In this document: piece after piece, positions 33,785 through 45,880 of the stretch
Layout: every line of letters starts with the position of its first letter
Numbering within the stretch: position 1 is the stretch's first letter
The notes under the pieces: generated by a model
What the model was told of the DNA's origin: nothing
Seen by the model: the letters and a program-made list of their open reading frames with translations, nothing else
Databases searched by the model: none
Assembly: GCF_047675955.1 (NCBI RefSeq)
Contig: NC_132926.1
Span: 15,319,326-15,383,325 of the forward strand
Source of the DNA: Chlorocebus sabaeus
Taxonomy: Eukaryota > Chordata > Mammalia > Primates > Cercopithecidae
Reading direction: 5' to 3'
Length of the DNA stretch: 64,000 nucleotides
Position numbers and translations under genes: made by a program

Positions 33785-34108
33785 CTTTTTTTCTTTTTTC
33801 TTTTTTCTTTTTTTTTTTTCTTTTTGAGATGGAGTTTTGTTCTTGTTGCCTAGGCTGGAGTGCAATGGCACGATCTCTGCTCATCGCAACCTCCGCTTCC
33901 CGGGTTCAAGAGATTCTCCTCCTTTGGCCTCCCGAGTAGCTGGGATTACAGGCATGTGCCACCATACCTGGCTAATTTTGTATTTTTAGTAAAGACAGTG
34001 TTTCTCCATGTTGGTCAGGCTTGTCTTGAACCCTCGACCTCGGATGAACCACCCATCTTAGCCTCTCAAAATGCTGGGATTATAGGCGTGAACCACTGCA
34101 CCCGGCCC
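33785..34108 (-). mobile_element. AluS/J SINE, full length
   Basis: Reverse Alu with a T-tail interrupted by C residues. Flanks 'aacatgcccgctttt' (before) and 'aacattcccactttt' (after, from 34109) form a diverged duplication. CpG loss suggests an older copy. Confidence 0.95.
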
Positions 34109-35243
34109 AACATTCCCACTTTTGTAACCTGTGCTCTATTGACCTGAGTATGGTATGCATGTACACACACAAACATACCCACTCAAAGACCTTAACTATA
34201 ATCCTTTTACTTACTTATAGTTTAGATTATATATAATTATATTTAATTTATATTAAATTAACATCTAATAATTTTTTTATCTTTCAGTGTTCTAGTCAAA
34301 ATAGATTTATAATTTATTTTTCTTATATTTTCTCAACACCTAGTTAAAATGCTTGATTTTGCCCAAATTCTATTCTATTTGCTCCTCCTGCTTTGCATAG
34401 TTCCAATGATACAACAAACACCTATGGACTACTTTGCCTTTTTTATAACTGTTTTGCTAGTAAAGTGAGCCATTCAAAGAGATTCCCTCTCAGTTTTCCA
34501 AATGAGCTACCTAAAATTTTCAGTGATGTTTTATAATTATTTTTCTTAGTTCATATTAGAAATACCTTATTGATTCATACACTAAAAGGTTTGTAAACCA
34601 AAATCTACATCCCAATAGTAGTTGACAAACGTAAATGAGAACACTTTTCTCACTTCAGCATAAGTGACAATGGGAATTTAAATAAACAATGCATGATTTT
34701 AAAATACGTAATTAATTCTTATCGGATCATATTCTTTATGATAATGTATGTCTTTTTCTAGAATAATCTCATTATTTTCTTGTCCAAAAAGTCCAAACAA
34801 TAGATTAGTATCTGGAGTAACAGACTGAATGACAAAATATGGTTTTCCTCCCCACCAGTTGTACAAACTTGAGAAAGATATTTAACCTATTGGGAGCTCA
34901 GTTTTCAGGATTAAAGAAGACTTTACTTTTGATGGCTAAACAACATAACTTATGCTAAAAAGAAAAAAAGTTTAAAAATGGTATATGGCATATATTTAAT
35001 AGCTGTTCCTTTTTCCATGTTCCCATGATAATTGTTACATTTAAACACCACAGGCATCCTATATTAGTTCTAGTTACACTAAGTTCTATTTTATTCTTTA
35101 CATTTCCAAGAAAATATTTTGTGAAATATGTAGTACTACATGACTTGATGGGATGAAACGTGAAATATTTAAAGAAAACCTGTTGTAAATCTCACAATAT
35201 TAAGAAGCAACTCAGGCATATAGTGTAGTTTAAAAAACAGTTC
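34109..35243. other. Unique AT-rich DNA, no gene seen
   Basis: A very AT-rich patch (34205-34275) is the only feature. I recognise no repeat or gene. Confidence 0.5.
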
Positions 35244-35548
35244 AGACCAGGCATGGTGGCTCATGCCTGTAATCCTAGCTCTTAGGGAGGCTGAGGCATG
35301 TGGATCACTTGAGGTCGGGAGTTCGAGACCAGCCTGGTCAACATGGTGAAACCCCATCTCTACTAAAAATACAAAAATTAACTGGGCATGGTGGCGCATG
35401 CCTGTAATCCCAGCTACTTGGGAGGCTGAGGCAGGAGAATCACTTGAACCTAGGAAATGAAGGTTGTAGTGAGCTGAGATCACACCACTGTACTCCAGCC
35501 TGGGCAACAGAGAGCGAGACTGTGTCAAAAAATAATAATAATAATAAT
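35244..35548 (+). mobile_element. AluS/J SINE, full length
   Basis: Plus-strand Alu with both monomers and a tail that has become (TAA)n units (about 35528-35548). Confidence 0.95.
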
Positions 35549-37785
35549 GAAAACCAAACAACTCAAAATGCACTTGTCTTAAAGGTTAGCTGTTGAGTAT
35601 TAAAGGGCGTTTCTATGCTGAAAAAAAAACAAAAAGGAAAAAAGAGCTCAGTGTAATACTTTCAACAGGATGCTAATAATTTAAGTATTTATATGGAAAT
35701 GGATTTTATACTAGAGAAAAAATGTGTTAACCTTATTTCTTAAAAGAGACTCGGTCACTTATATATTTAGTACACAGCGACTCTTATGAACCATTTAAAC
35801 GGGAAGAAAAGCGAAAATGTCAGCTTGTATTCTACTGATGGGGAGTTAAATCCACACATCACACCACAGCAGGATGCACTGCCTAAAACATATTCCCTAT
35901 TTAGGTATCTTGATTTTCTTCAAACTTCTCCCTAAAGTATGGTTTCATTTTAATAATATCTGAAAAATAGATGCTTTGTTTAACTCTTATTAAAGGCAAT
36001 CTTTAAAAGTATTCGGATTTTTTCCTATGATTTTTCATTGTCTTTCTCTTTTATCTTCACATTTTAAACAGCGAAAAACAACAAAAATCCTATTTTTAGT
36101 GACGATGAAAGAAGCACTTCTTGCATTTCATCCTATTCTGGTTGAAAGTAGGTACGACTGCCCTAGAACTATAAGGATCTACATTTATACCTAGTGTTTT
36201 CTCTGAATCCAACATGGAATAAAAACCACTCTATACACAACTTCATTAAGCAAGAGAAGCCATATGGAAATGTTTAAGGTAGATCCCTGGCCAGAAAAGC
36301 TGTATACCTTAGGATACTGCCTCTTAAAAAGCAAAGAGAATAGCATTTAAAACTTCAGGCATAAGCTTACATGAAAAGGAAAGAGCCAGCGGTGGTCTGG
36401 GAACTGAAAACCTGGGAAAAGATTGGCTTATGTTTATAAAGCCCCTTATTGCCTGGCAAAGCTATTCTCATTTATTCTACTAGGGCTCAGAATGACACTC
36501 TAAATGAGCAGCAGAGGGCAAAAGCCTTGCAGGGTCCTTTTGCAAGTAGGTGGGTATTTCTTGAAAACAGGTTCAATGAAACGTAATGCCAGGCAGTTAG
36601 CACGAGGAAGTTTTTCTAAAAGTTCGTCGTAGGTTTCTGCAAGCCAGGCCTTGCATCAATGACTGGCTTGTTATTTAGCCATAATTTGAAACATTTTTGG
36701 TTGCAATAGTGAATTATGAAAATACTGCCCTAATCACATTACGGCAACACGTTATGAAAGAATTGAATGAATGTGCAGGCCAGCTTGTTAGCCAGGTCAC
36801 TGTAAAACACCTGAGAACTTAGCAAGCTGTTCAAGCTTTCATCTTCTAAACTTGAGATTCTGAGATTTGCTTTTATTCTCAAGGAAGTTCCCAGAACCAT
36901 GTAACCTTTCCTTTTTCTTCCCGCATCCCCATGCCATTCCTTACCATCCTCTGCCCACTTTCCCAATCACCATGCACCAAAACACCATCTTGTTACATTT
37001 TACCAGAAAACTGAGTTAGAAGATTAAATTAGATGATGAAGTTAGGATGATGAACCACAAAGAGAAAAATAGGGGATGGTTGTTGGGTATAATGGGGAAA
37101 CCCTCTAAGAAGCCTCAATGAAGGCTTCATTCACCATGGCAGGCTCCATTCTACCAGGTTCTCCCCCATGAAACTCTCTCTCTAAGTCTGTAGTTTTCTG
37201 GTCTGTTACTTGCTGGGAGAGGACAGATGGGTTAGCATAGGATATGCCAGAGTCTTGTGTCTGTTTCACCATACGCCTTCCTATTTCTTCCAAAATTGAC
37301 AACTCAGCATTTATAATGGATTTCCTAACCACTTGGTTAGAGTTCGTTAAGAACAATAGCAAAAACAGACCCAAGCTTCTACAACAGCAAGTGGCACCAG
37401 GGGATGTTTCTTTCCAGGAAAGAATGGCACCTGGTCTGTGAACTATTCACCTTGCCTTCTAACCAAGGCAGGGTTGCACAGCCAGTTTGAAGCTGGCCTC
37501 CAAGACACTGGGAACAACTATTCTTCAGAGAAAAGTAAGGTGTGCTGAGCACTGCTTATTAAATTGAATGCCTGTATCAGAAGGAAAACACAATACAATC
37601 CTAACAGAACTGCTACCACTCTAATGGAAGATTCTCCCTGTTCAGGCTGCACATCCATGAAAACGTATGGAGCCAGCAAAAAGAATGTGAAAAATTAGCC
37701 ATGGTAGACAGGTAGATTTCAAACATGTTGCTTGGACTTCAGTTTCTTCGCCAGCAAAATGGAGCTAGAACTGCTGTCAACATTC
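35549..37785. other. Mostly unique DNA with a CTCF-like site
   Basis: No clear interspersed repeat over about 2.2 kb. 36070-36190 and 36360-36780 are repeat-free with a few CpGs. 'gcagcagagggcaa' at about 36519-36532 agrees with the CTCF core at roughly 12 of 14 positions. An 89-codon open frame on the minus strand (37105-37374) has no recognisable domain. Confidence 0.4.
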
Positions 37786-37789
37786 GTTT

Positions 37790-37885
37790 ATCCCTAACTA
37801 TTTGTCTAAATACTGGGCTAGGTAGTTTATTGCATCATCTCATTTAATCGTCACCACAGCTTCATGAGATTCCCATTCAGGAATT
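37790..37885 (-). mobile_element. MIR-like scrap, reverse
   Basis: 'ctgggctaggtagtttattg' and 'catctcatttaatcgtcacc' recall the reverse MIR segment 'ttatctcatttaatcctcac'. It is too short to place further. Confidence 0.45.
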
Positions 37886-38068
37886 ATATAATCTGCTCCT
37901 CATATACTTTCTAAAGTGACTGTTTCAACCAGGCTGATTATTGTACTATGAACACCTCCATCATGATCATGTCTTCACCTTGTCCTTATACCGTTTCTAC
38001 TTCCTCAACTGCCTAAGACGTAGTCTTCACTAATGTCTCATTTTCACAGAAAAATTTCTGCTAGGAAT

Positions 38069-38217
38069 GAAGAAGAAGAAGAAGAAGAAGAAGAAGAAGA
38101 AGAAGAAGAAGAAGAAGAAGAAGAAGAAGAAGAAGAAGAAGAAGAGGAGGAGGAGGAGGAAGAAGAAGGGGAGAAGAGGAAGAGGAAGAGGAAGAAGAAG
38201 AAGAAGAAGAAGAAGAA
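38069..38217. repeat. (GAA)n/(GGA)n purine tract, about 149 bp
   Basis: About 25 uninterrupted GAA units (38069-38144) pass into GGA, then GAG and AAG mixtures. This strand is almost purely purine for about 150 bases. Long GAA tracts can form three-stranded DNA and slow replication and transcription. No Alu or LINE lies beside it, so it does not look like a grown A-tail. Glutamate-rich and serine/leucine-rich frames across it are artefacts. Confidence 0.97.
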
Positions 38218-39805
38218 TGATTTAATCCAGATCTATTTTCCACTGGTTTGTCTAATTATGAGTTTTTAATATCTCCTCTTACACCTTATCCTTAACCATA
38301 AAGTCTCTATATATACTCAGTTTACTAAAAATATGGTGTAGCTGATGTTCTAGCTTAGTCAGATGTCACGACTTCAAATTAAAATTGCATGTGCATTAAT
38401 GGTCCTTATAGAACCCTTTAGTTGTTCCACCCAAAAATGAGCCATCTTGGCAGGATTTGATCTGTGAAAAGATAAAAGCAAGCTCTAAACAGCAGAGGAC
38501 CAGAGAAAAGTGGTTGTAGGTATCTTAAGAAAGAACCTGAGAGAAACATTTGATATGGAGGACCAGATGACGTCGAAATATATGGAGAACACCAGTTCAG
38601 GGGCCATAAAAGCAGAAATGATTTAACTGGGAACATGAGAAAAGCTTAATGATTTTCTCTTTGCTTGCTGTCTTATGGCCTGTATAGATTAACAACATTT
38701 AACAGATTAAGAGGGCCAAGTTTTTCCATCCAAAAGGCCTTTGCACTCTACGATGTGATGCTATGTAACCTAGCTAATCACAACCAGCACGTTTTATTTC
38801 TATGTGCAGATAGCTAATAAGAAAACTGTGGTGACCAAATTATTTGGTGGGGTGAGGTGCGGGGAGTCACAGGGGGATCTATCCAGGTAGAAAAGAGGCA
38901 GATATGCAGCTAAATAATTGAAAAGTCATTCAATTGGGTTGGGAGGGGGAGAGACAATAGCAAATTTCAAAGACAGAAAATGGCAGTACAAATTACTTTT
39001 GTCCACAAGAAAAAGAAAATCCTTTTCTGCACAGAGCTGGAAAGGCCCAATTTTGCACCCTGTATGAAAGCACTTTGATCAACAATGCAAACACAACTTG
39101 AGGCAGAGCAAAACACAAAATTGTAACTATGATTCCACTCACCAAAAGGGTGGATCTTCGATGTACAATTCAGCTAGCTTTACAGGAGTGCTCCACAGCA
39201 AAGCCAAATGACGAAGCAAGCCCGAGACCGCTTAGGCAAGAAAAAGCTGGATGTAACTGTTAAAATGAAAAAGAAAATAGGTAAGACCCAAATGAGCACA
39301 TAAAGCAAACCCCCAAAAATGCAAATGAATACCATACATCTTCAAAATGTAGGAAAGTTGGAATTAGGAGCTAAATGAACTAAATTGCACTCCTTATCTC
39401 TTGAAGAATATCTTTCAATAGAGGAGTGTAAAATACGGTATAAAACATATTGATTAGTTAAGTCACTCTGATTATGGCACACTATTACTATTAAGATACA
39501 TTATCACAATTATGGAATATCTATTTGTTATCCTTCAAAGTTGATGCAGTTTATACTACAAATGCAGAAATACACAGTATTAGAATGAGAGAATAGTTCA
39601 GACGCATCTTTCTAGCAATATACAGACCTTATGTTTGCTCTTCAGATTTACAAATAATTTATTTCATCTTAAAATGTACAGTTTGCTCATCCATACAACT
39701 TAAGTATGATTTTGCTGACTTTTAAATTTAAATATTTACTGGCTAATACCATTGTCAATAGCATGTGGGGTATATCATATAACAGGAAGGTCCCAGTGAT
39801 CCCAA
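38218..39805. other. Unique DNA, no gene seen
   Basis: About 1.6 kb with no recognised repeat. G-rich stretches appear at about 38850-38875. Small open frames carry no domain. Confidence 0.5.
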
Positions 39806-39809
39806 CACA

Positions 39810-39970
39810 ACTTGCTCTGAGCAAATAAGTTTAATCATCTGAAAACTGGAATATAATAGCCCCTATTTCATAGAAGGGTTGCAAAGATAAAATATAAAAT
39901 TCCATGAAAGCATGTGGCACAGTGCTCAGCACATAATACTCCTCCAATACATGTCTGCTGTCCTTGTCAC
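39810..39970 (+). mobile_element. MIR SINE fragment
   Basis: 'agtttaatcatctgaaaact', 'ggaatataatagcccctatt', 'tagaagggttgcaaagat' and 'agtgctcagcacataatact' follow the MIR 3' half. Confidence 0.75.
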
Positions 39971-39989
39971 TGTTGTTACCACCATTCCA

Positions 39990-40640
39990 AGGCTACATGT
40001 CTCAACTTCATCAACAGACATGTTGGGTTCACCTCCTAATGACTGACGCCTTTGTACAAAGCAATTCCCTGCCCTCCCCACCAACCAAGGCCAAAAAAGG
40101 CAACACATCAAACTAAACTTCACCAAGACATCATTAAGTGACTCATTAAGTTCCTCCTCCTCTGGCAAGTAAAACTGGAGCAGTGACGAAGTGGAAGAAA
40201 AAAGAGAGGTTGAAAAACGGGAGCGACAATAATTGAAAACAATTAGCTCTAATTTCTCTGTTTTGCTCAAGTCATTCTCATCTTGGATGCTAAATGTATT
40301 CCTCCACATGTCAACACAACGAGCCCCGCCTTGTCTGGCCTGTCCAAGGCAGTGTGTAGGATTCCCTAATGAGCTGGGAAGCACCAGCTTGCCTGAGCCC
40401 ATCTTGAGTGCCTCTGTCCAGCCACAGCTGCATACTATATTCTTAGACACCCTCCTTACAAGGTCAAGCAGCAATTTAAGACTGATGGCTGCATCTTCCC
40501 AACCACTCTGAGAAGCCCTTCTGCCCTCCACAAAGACACCTGACAATCTGGAATAAAAGCGTGAGTGCTAGTATCCTGATCTTCCAGACGACTGGGGGCG
40601 GGGGGCTGGCGGGGAGCGATTCGTCAAAATGCAGTGGGGA
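39990..40640. promoter_or_regulatory. Repeat-free block with GC-box, possible regulatory element
   Basis: No repeat is recognised. 'aattgaaaacaattagctct' offers paired homeodomain-like sites, and 'ctaatgagctgg' another. A GC-box-like G-rich run (40594-40614, 'gggggcggggggctgg' then 'cgggg') fits Sp1/KLF binding. A 206-codon open frame on the minus strand (39926-40546) covers most of the block. It matches no family I know, so it may be chance or a shadow of conserved non-coding sequence. An old processed transcript is less likely because no A-tail or duplication is visible. Confidence 0.35.
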
Positions 40641-40664
40641 GAATGGAATTAAAACCATAGCACT

Positions 40665-40830
40665 CTAGGATTTGGATGATCTCCTTCACTAATAAGCACA
40701 ACCGCATTCAATGTCCCTTCAATCCTCTGAGCCACAATCTTCTTATCTGTAAAATGGGGAGCCAGTGCCTACCACAAAACTGAGTAATATCAAAAGAAGA
40801 TGCTTCTGGCACACAACAAAGGATAATTAC
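40665..40830 (+). mobile_element. MIR fragment
   Basis: 'cttcttatctgtaaaatggg' and 'gagccagtgcctaccac' are strong MIR segments, and 'cttctggcacacaacaaagg' follows in the right place. Confidence 0.7.
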
Positions 40831-40834
40831 CATC

Positions 40835-41390
40835 TATTTTTACTTTCCTTTTTAAGCTAGTTTCCTTATTATTATACGTTACCTCGGTATATGATTATTT
40901 GAGAATGGTAGATATAGGATTGACTAATCAAGATTATGTGTCTTTAAAAGACAAATTCACAAGACTAGACAAAACTGTAAGACCTTGTGTAAACTTGCTT
41001 TGTTTTGTTTTACTTTTCAAGTCTTCAACTTGGCAAGCAGAGCCCAGCAAAGGAATATGGTTCTTTGATTCCCTCCTTAGAAAAACTGCAGCCTTTATTG
41101 TCTTTGTATCACACAGCTTTAGCACTTAATTATATCCTACCTTGGAATAATTAGGTGTCCTTATAATCAAGTCTGTTTACTCACTTGTGCAGTTCTGATC
41201 CTTTAATCTCTCTTGAATATTAGTTTGTAATGCTATTAAGAGCCACAATTTAACAATTTTATTACTAAATAAAATTGCAAGAATATTTTGAAGGAGTCCC
41301 ACCAATGGGTTGAATTTAAAAAATTACTTTTATAATTAGGAATAGTACAAATGTATAAAATAATTATGCCTGACAAATAGAAGCACATAG
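40835..41390. other. Unique AT-rich DNA, no gene seen
   Basis: I see no repeat or gene that I can support here. Confidence 0.5.
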
Positions 41391-41394
41391 GACT

Positions 41395-41480
41395 TGTGTG
41401 TCTTCCCACCGACTAACTGTGAGGCCTTGGCCAAGTCACTGAACTTCATCTGGGACCTGCGTGCAGAGGAATCTGTGGTA
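41395..41480 (+). mobile_element. MIR core fragment
   Basis: 'cgactaactgtgaggccttg' and 'gccaagtcactgaacttc' match the MIR core 'agctgtgtgaccttgggcaa'. The rest is lost. Confidence 0.6.
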
Positions 41481-41714
41481 GGGTCAGATACTTGTCTCAG
41501 CTAGATCACCAATTTAGTCTAAAGATAAGAATTACCTATAGTAACAAAACTAATAAGATGACTGTCCATTTTAGGCAATATAAAAATGTTCGGTGCTTAG
41601 TTAATCTAGGTAATGTAATTATAAATGTAAAACATTTCAAAGCCTGCTGCTAAAATATCAAAGACAAACCAAGCATGATCTGTGTACAGTAGAACACTGG
41701 GTACAGTGTAATGA

Positions 41715-41955
41715 TTGAATAACCAGGTGCTGCAGTTCAACTGCCTGGTCTTCACACTTGACAGAAACACTTAACAGTCATATGATCCTAGACAAGTTAT
41801 AATCCTCTGTGTTCCTTGGATTCCTCCTGGCCAAGATAGGGATAATAACAATAATAATAATATCTAACTCAAAGGGTTGCGGTAAAGATTATATAGATTA
41901 TTCACTTAACACAATGGCACATAATAAAAAGTAGCTGTTATTAATATTTATTATG
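41715..41955 (+). mobile_element. MIR SINE, near full length
   Basis: MIR order holds over about 240 bases: 'gcagttcaactgcctggtc', 'catatgatcctagacaag', 'aagatagggataataacaat', 'aactcaaagggttgcggtaa', 'acaatggcacataataaaaa', 'gtagctgttattaat'. Confidence 0.85.
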
Positions 41956-42051
41956 ATTAGTGAAATAGAGTCACATAAAAATCCACAACTTTCCAAACTA
42001 TCAGACTCACACCATATTTTGTTATTTGCATCATAAATATTTGTCAAATGA

Positions 42052-42353
42052 GGCTGGGTGCGGTGGCTCATGCCTGTAATCCCAGCACTTTGGGAGCCCG
42101 AGACGGGCAAATCAGGAGGTCAGGAGATCGAGACCATCCTGGCTAACACGATGAAACCCCGTCTCTACTAAAAATACGAAAAAAAAAAAAAAAAAAAAAG
42201 ATTTAACCAGGTGTGGTGGTGGGCGCCTGTAGTCCCAATTACTTGGGAGGCTGAGGCAGGAAAATTGTGTGAACCTGGGAGGCGGAGCTTGCAGTGAGCC
42301 GAGATCGCATCACTGCACTCCAGCCTGGGCAACAGAGCAAGACTCCAACTCAA

Positions 42354-42382
<29 letters not shown>
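42052..42382 (+). mobile_element. AluY SINE with perfect 17-bp duplication
   Basis: Plus-strand AluY-type copy ('gagaccatcctggctaacac', 'ggtggtgggcgcctgtag') with about 20 A residues in the linker and a tail of about nine TAAA units. The target duplication aaatatttgtcaaatga is identical on both sides (42035-42051 and 42383-42399), so insertion was fairly recent. Confidence 0.97.
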
Positions 42383-42384
<2 letters not shown>

Positions 42385-42399
42385 ATATTTGTCAAATGA

Positions 42400-43735
42400 A
42401 TACATGAGAAAGATTTTTTGACTAGTATATTTCACTCATCAAATATTCAATAACAAATGGTGCACACTTTAAGACAGTACATTTAACAAATGTTATTTAC
42501 TAGGTTTTCATCTACATTAAGATGTATCAGATAAAGCTTACATGTTGATGGAAACTAAATACCTTATTAATTAAATGACAGAACTAGGCAAACTCAAATT
42601 TATAGTTTTTCTGAAATAGAAATTTCTGTTACAGTTCACATGTCAAATTTTCTGTGACAACAATGCGATCTGATTATTTTCAAGCTTATTTTTGAAAATT
42701 TTTTAGCATCATTTTAAAACTATCTAAATGGTTCAGCTAAATAAAAAGTAAGTAAACATCATTCAAAATCACATCAGCCAATGATAACCACTGCTTACAC
42801 TTTGGTGAGCATCCTTCTAGACATTTCTCTATAAATAAATTCACCTGGAATAGACAAAATTGTGTATAAGTAGGACTATGCTATACATTGATTTTTATTT
42901 CAAAGCTTTTTGTCTATTGGAAATGTACTTTCTGGATTATTGATGCCAGTTAATCTGGGTCCCCTTTTGATTCAATCAAATTATTTTAACTTTCCATTTA
43001 ATATTTGTAGAAAATTTGAGATATTCAAATACCTTATTTAAAAGTAGTATCAGATGAGCAATTTAAAACAATTAAACATTATTGACATTTGGGGAAAATT
43101 TTGGAGATTCTTTAATTTGCATCATTTAGATGAACTTTGCTACCATTAAACACATAAATCAGAAAAATTAAGCAAACACCAGACTACATATCTTACACAA
43201 ATGCCACAAATGAAAGCAATATAGAAAAACCTATAAAAATCCAGACAATAGGAATAAAACTTGCAAGATGTTGTTATCTTCATTCAAACTACCAGCTCCC
43301 TTAATGGAAATTAAGTTTATAGGCTTAAAAGAAATATTAACAATTTTCCCTTTAGATATAAAGAGAATGATATTACAATGTGAGGAATGGGAGATTAGTA
43401 AATGCAAATTAATTGACTTCTTTCTAATGAATAAAAATACAGATTTCACAGACATAAAAATACGAGCATATGAGTTTCATTCCACACAGCAGAAGAAAAT
43501 GAAATGATGAGTTCAAACAAATGAATTTCAGAATACTCAAGCCATTTTGCATTCTACTGTTCATATAACTGTTTTAGAACTTCAGTCTTATTCCAGAAAG
43601 AAATATTCTAAGTCTGAATAACAGATCTCTATATTACTTACTACAGAAATTTTACAATGAGGCATTTGGACCCACAATAAAATAATTTTATAACAGAAAA
43701 TTATTACTTGGTCTGTATACACCAAAACCAGTCAA
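42400..43735. other. Mostly unique AT-rich DNA with a LINE-like scrap
   Basis: At about 42690-42960 'aatgataaccactgcttaca', 'ctttggtgagcatccttcta' and 'gactatgctatacattg' resemble the same old LINE-like repeat as the one at 30890. The remainder shows nothing I can name. Confidence 0.45.
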
Positions 43736-43739
43736 CTAA

Positions 43740-44225
43740 TATTATTCACTCATTTATTTGAGAAATATTTAGTTGAGTGATGATTACGTATGCGACACCA
43801 CTTCAAGCTCCAGGTCTGCACTGTGTGATACAGTAGCCACCAGCTACATGTGACTGATGAGCATTTGAAATGTGAGTATTCTGCAATGACATGCACTGCA
43901 AGTATAAATTACATACCAGATTTGACAGATTTAGTATAAAAAATGCAAAATATCTCAATGACATTTTTACTTTGGTTATACATTAAAAAGATAAGGTTTG
44001 GTATCCCAGGTTAAATAAAATATATGAATACAACTAATTTCACCAGCTTTCCTCTCTCTTATTGTTTATCATATGCCTACTAAAAATTTAAAATAACACA
44101 TGTGGCTCACATTATTTTCTACAGAACAGCCCTTTCCTAGGCGATACTGGTGGTGAACAAAGAACACAGACGTCCTATGTATTTATGAAGCCTGCATGAT
44201 TGTGACTGGGCACTAATGCTGTTTA
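43740..44225 (-). mobile_element. L2 3' end, reverse, split by a hAT element
   Basis: Left part: 'cactcatttatttgagaaat', 'atttagttgagtgatgatta', 'gacaccacttcaagctcc'. Right part resumes after the insertion with 'ggcgatactggtggtgaaca' and 'gtatttatgaagcctgcatg'. Together they read as one reverse L2 end. Confidence 0.8.
43815..44143. mobile_element. hAT-type DNA transposon inside L2
   Basis: 'tgatacagtagccaccagct', 'acatgtgactgatgagcatt', 'tgaaatgtgagtattctgc' and later 'ggttaaataaaatatatgaa' are followed by 'atgtggctcacattattttc' and 'tacagaacagccct'. This is a common non-autonomous element whose ends read 'gctgtccaatag'. Short inverted ends around 'gggctgt' are still visible. The subfamily (MER3 or MER58 group, from memory) is not certain. 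Confidence 0.8.
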
Positions 44226-44229
44226 AGGA

Positions 44230-45866
44230 CCTGTGTCACATGCTAAGGAAGGTATATTCAAATATAAGCTGCAAGCCAACCCATGCAATTTTGCCATCTA
44301 CTATTAAACTTCAGAAAGACACATCAAACGTCACTTAAGAACAGTGAGGCTGTTAAATTCGAGCAGCCTAAAATACAACTCTTCCTTAGGTAAAGAAGTC
44401 TCTCTACTAAAGTTATGATTGTTCAATGCACCTCACTTTCTTTATCCTGAGGAAAGCGTTTGACCAATGTGCTGTGGAGAACCTACCACTGTGCTGTGGA
44501 TGTGGTCCTGAGGCTCCGGAGGAAGGAGAAGGATGTCACATTTTATTTGCTTACCATGGCAAATTTGCACAGTGGAGCAAGTGGCCTCATCACAAATGCT
44601 ATTTGAAATTCATTGATATCCTCAAGCTAGCCAAGTTGGATCTTAGGAGGAAAGGGCTGGGAGAAAAATATTTCAAAACATCCAGAGGCTCCTGAAGCCT
44701 CCCTCAGGATCTGAAGGTCCACTGTGGTTATGACAAATAGATTAGAGAACTGTCGAGTGTATGTTAGAGATGAATGAGCAGAGCATAGTCTTTGGTGATC
44801 CTGACCAACATCATAAAGAAATTATGGGCAGCCAAAGAGTAATGAAAAGATATGCTTAGAATAAACTTAAAATAGCACACCTTGATTTTTTTATTATATG
44901 TTTTATTCACTCCAAAACCACTTCTGTTCAAAAAAGTGTCTTATTCTTGTTAAATGGAATCTTGGAGTTTCCACTCTTTAGGACAGCATTTTAATTAATT
45001 TAACTCACCCTCTCTTTCATCCAGAGATTTCCACAATAATCTGTCAAATGTTGGCATGACTTTGCTCAGAATACGTGGCTTCTATCTTAAAGATGCACCA
45101 AGCCAATCAAAACACAATCATATTTTCAACATTCAAATGCAGGATCTGTGACAAAGCTTATGTTCAAAGGCTTCAAAAAAAGGAAAAAAAAAATCTGCAG
45201 AAGTTTAGAAAGATATTCTACGTAATATCGATTCATTAAGCAATTTTGAAAGGGTCAAATCTTATTTTACTTAAGGGATATCTGGTACAGAAATTACTGA
45301 AGTTTTATAAAATATGCATTCTCTCCCTGCTTATTTTCTGAATGAATAAATATGAGACCAATTTTATACAGAATCATTTCAACTTGAACTAATAATTGTG
45401 TATTGCATGCCTAGAATAATGTTTGTTTCAGATGAATACATATAAAAAGGAATGTAAAAGAAAACATTAAATCGGTCACTAATTATAATTAATTCATAGA
45501 TAGTTGAGATTCATTTGCTTTTGCTAAAGTATATAAAATAGTACTCATATAGAGGCTTAGAGTGCAATCAAATGAGTACTAAATCATATAAGGACTGTTT
45601 TCATTTACCGAATGGCTTAGAATACAAAATACCATTTTCGAAGAAAAATTAGTATAAGCAGAAACCTGTAGGTCTCACCAGAAACTGTGAATCCCTTGCT
45701 GATTATTTTCTTTATTTTGAGGGATGTACATGGCTCATTTTCAGGAAATCTGAAATCATTAACAAAAATTAAAAACTGCCAAAAGATGTTGCTTGGGATT
45801 TGATTTGCATTGAAACATTCTGGGACATTTGATTTGTTCATGAAATACATAAGGAGATACATAAAA
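44230..45866. other. Unique DNA, no confirmed gene
   Basis: An open frame of 89 codons (44426-44695, plus) with four cysteines in 'CAVENLPLCCGCG' has no family I recognise. The region 44430-44720 is less AT-rich than its surroundings and could be an old, unplaced repeat or a conserved stretch. The rest is plain AT-rich DNA. Confidence 0.4.
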
Positions 45867-45880
45867 TTCTCATCATCTCT

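Noticed and set aside
38033..38269. Poly-glutamate frame, and a serine/leucine frame on the other strand
   Set aside because: Both are translations of the GAA/GGA tract and carry no coding evidence.
40594..40614. Classical four-run G-quadruplex
   Set aside because: Only three runs of three or more G are present with usable loops, so it was recorded only as a GC-box-like run.
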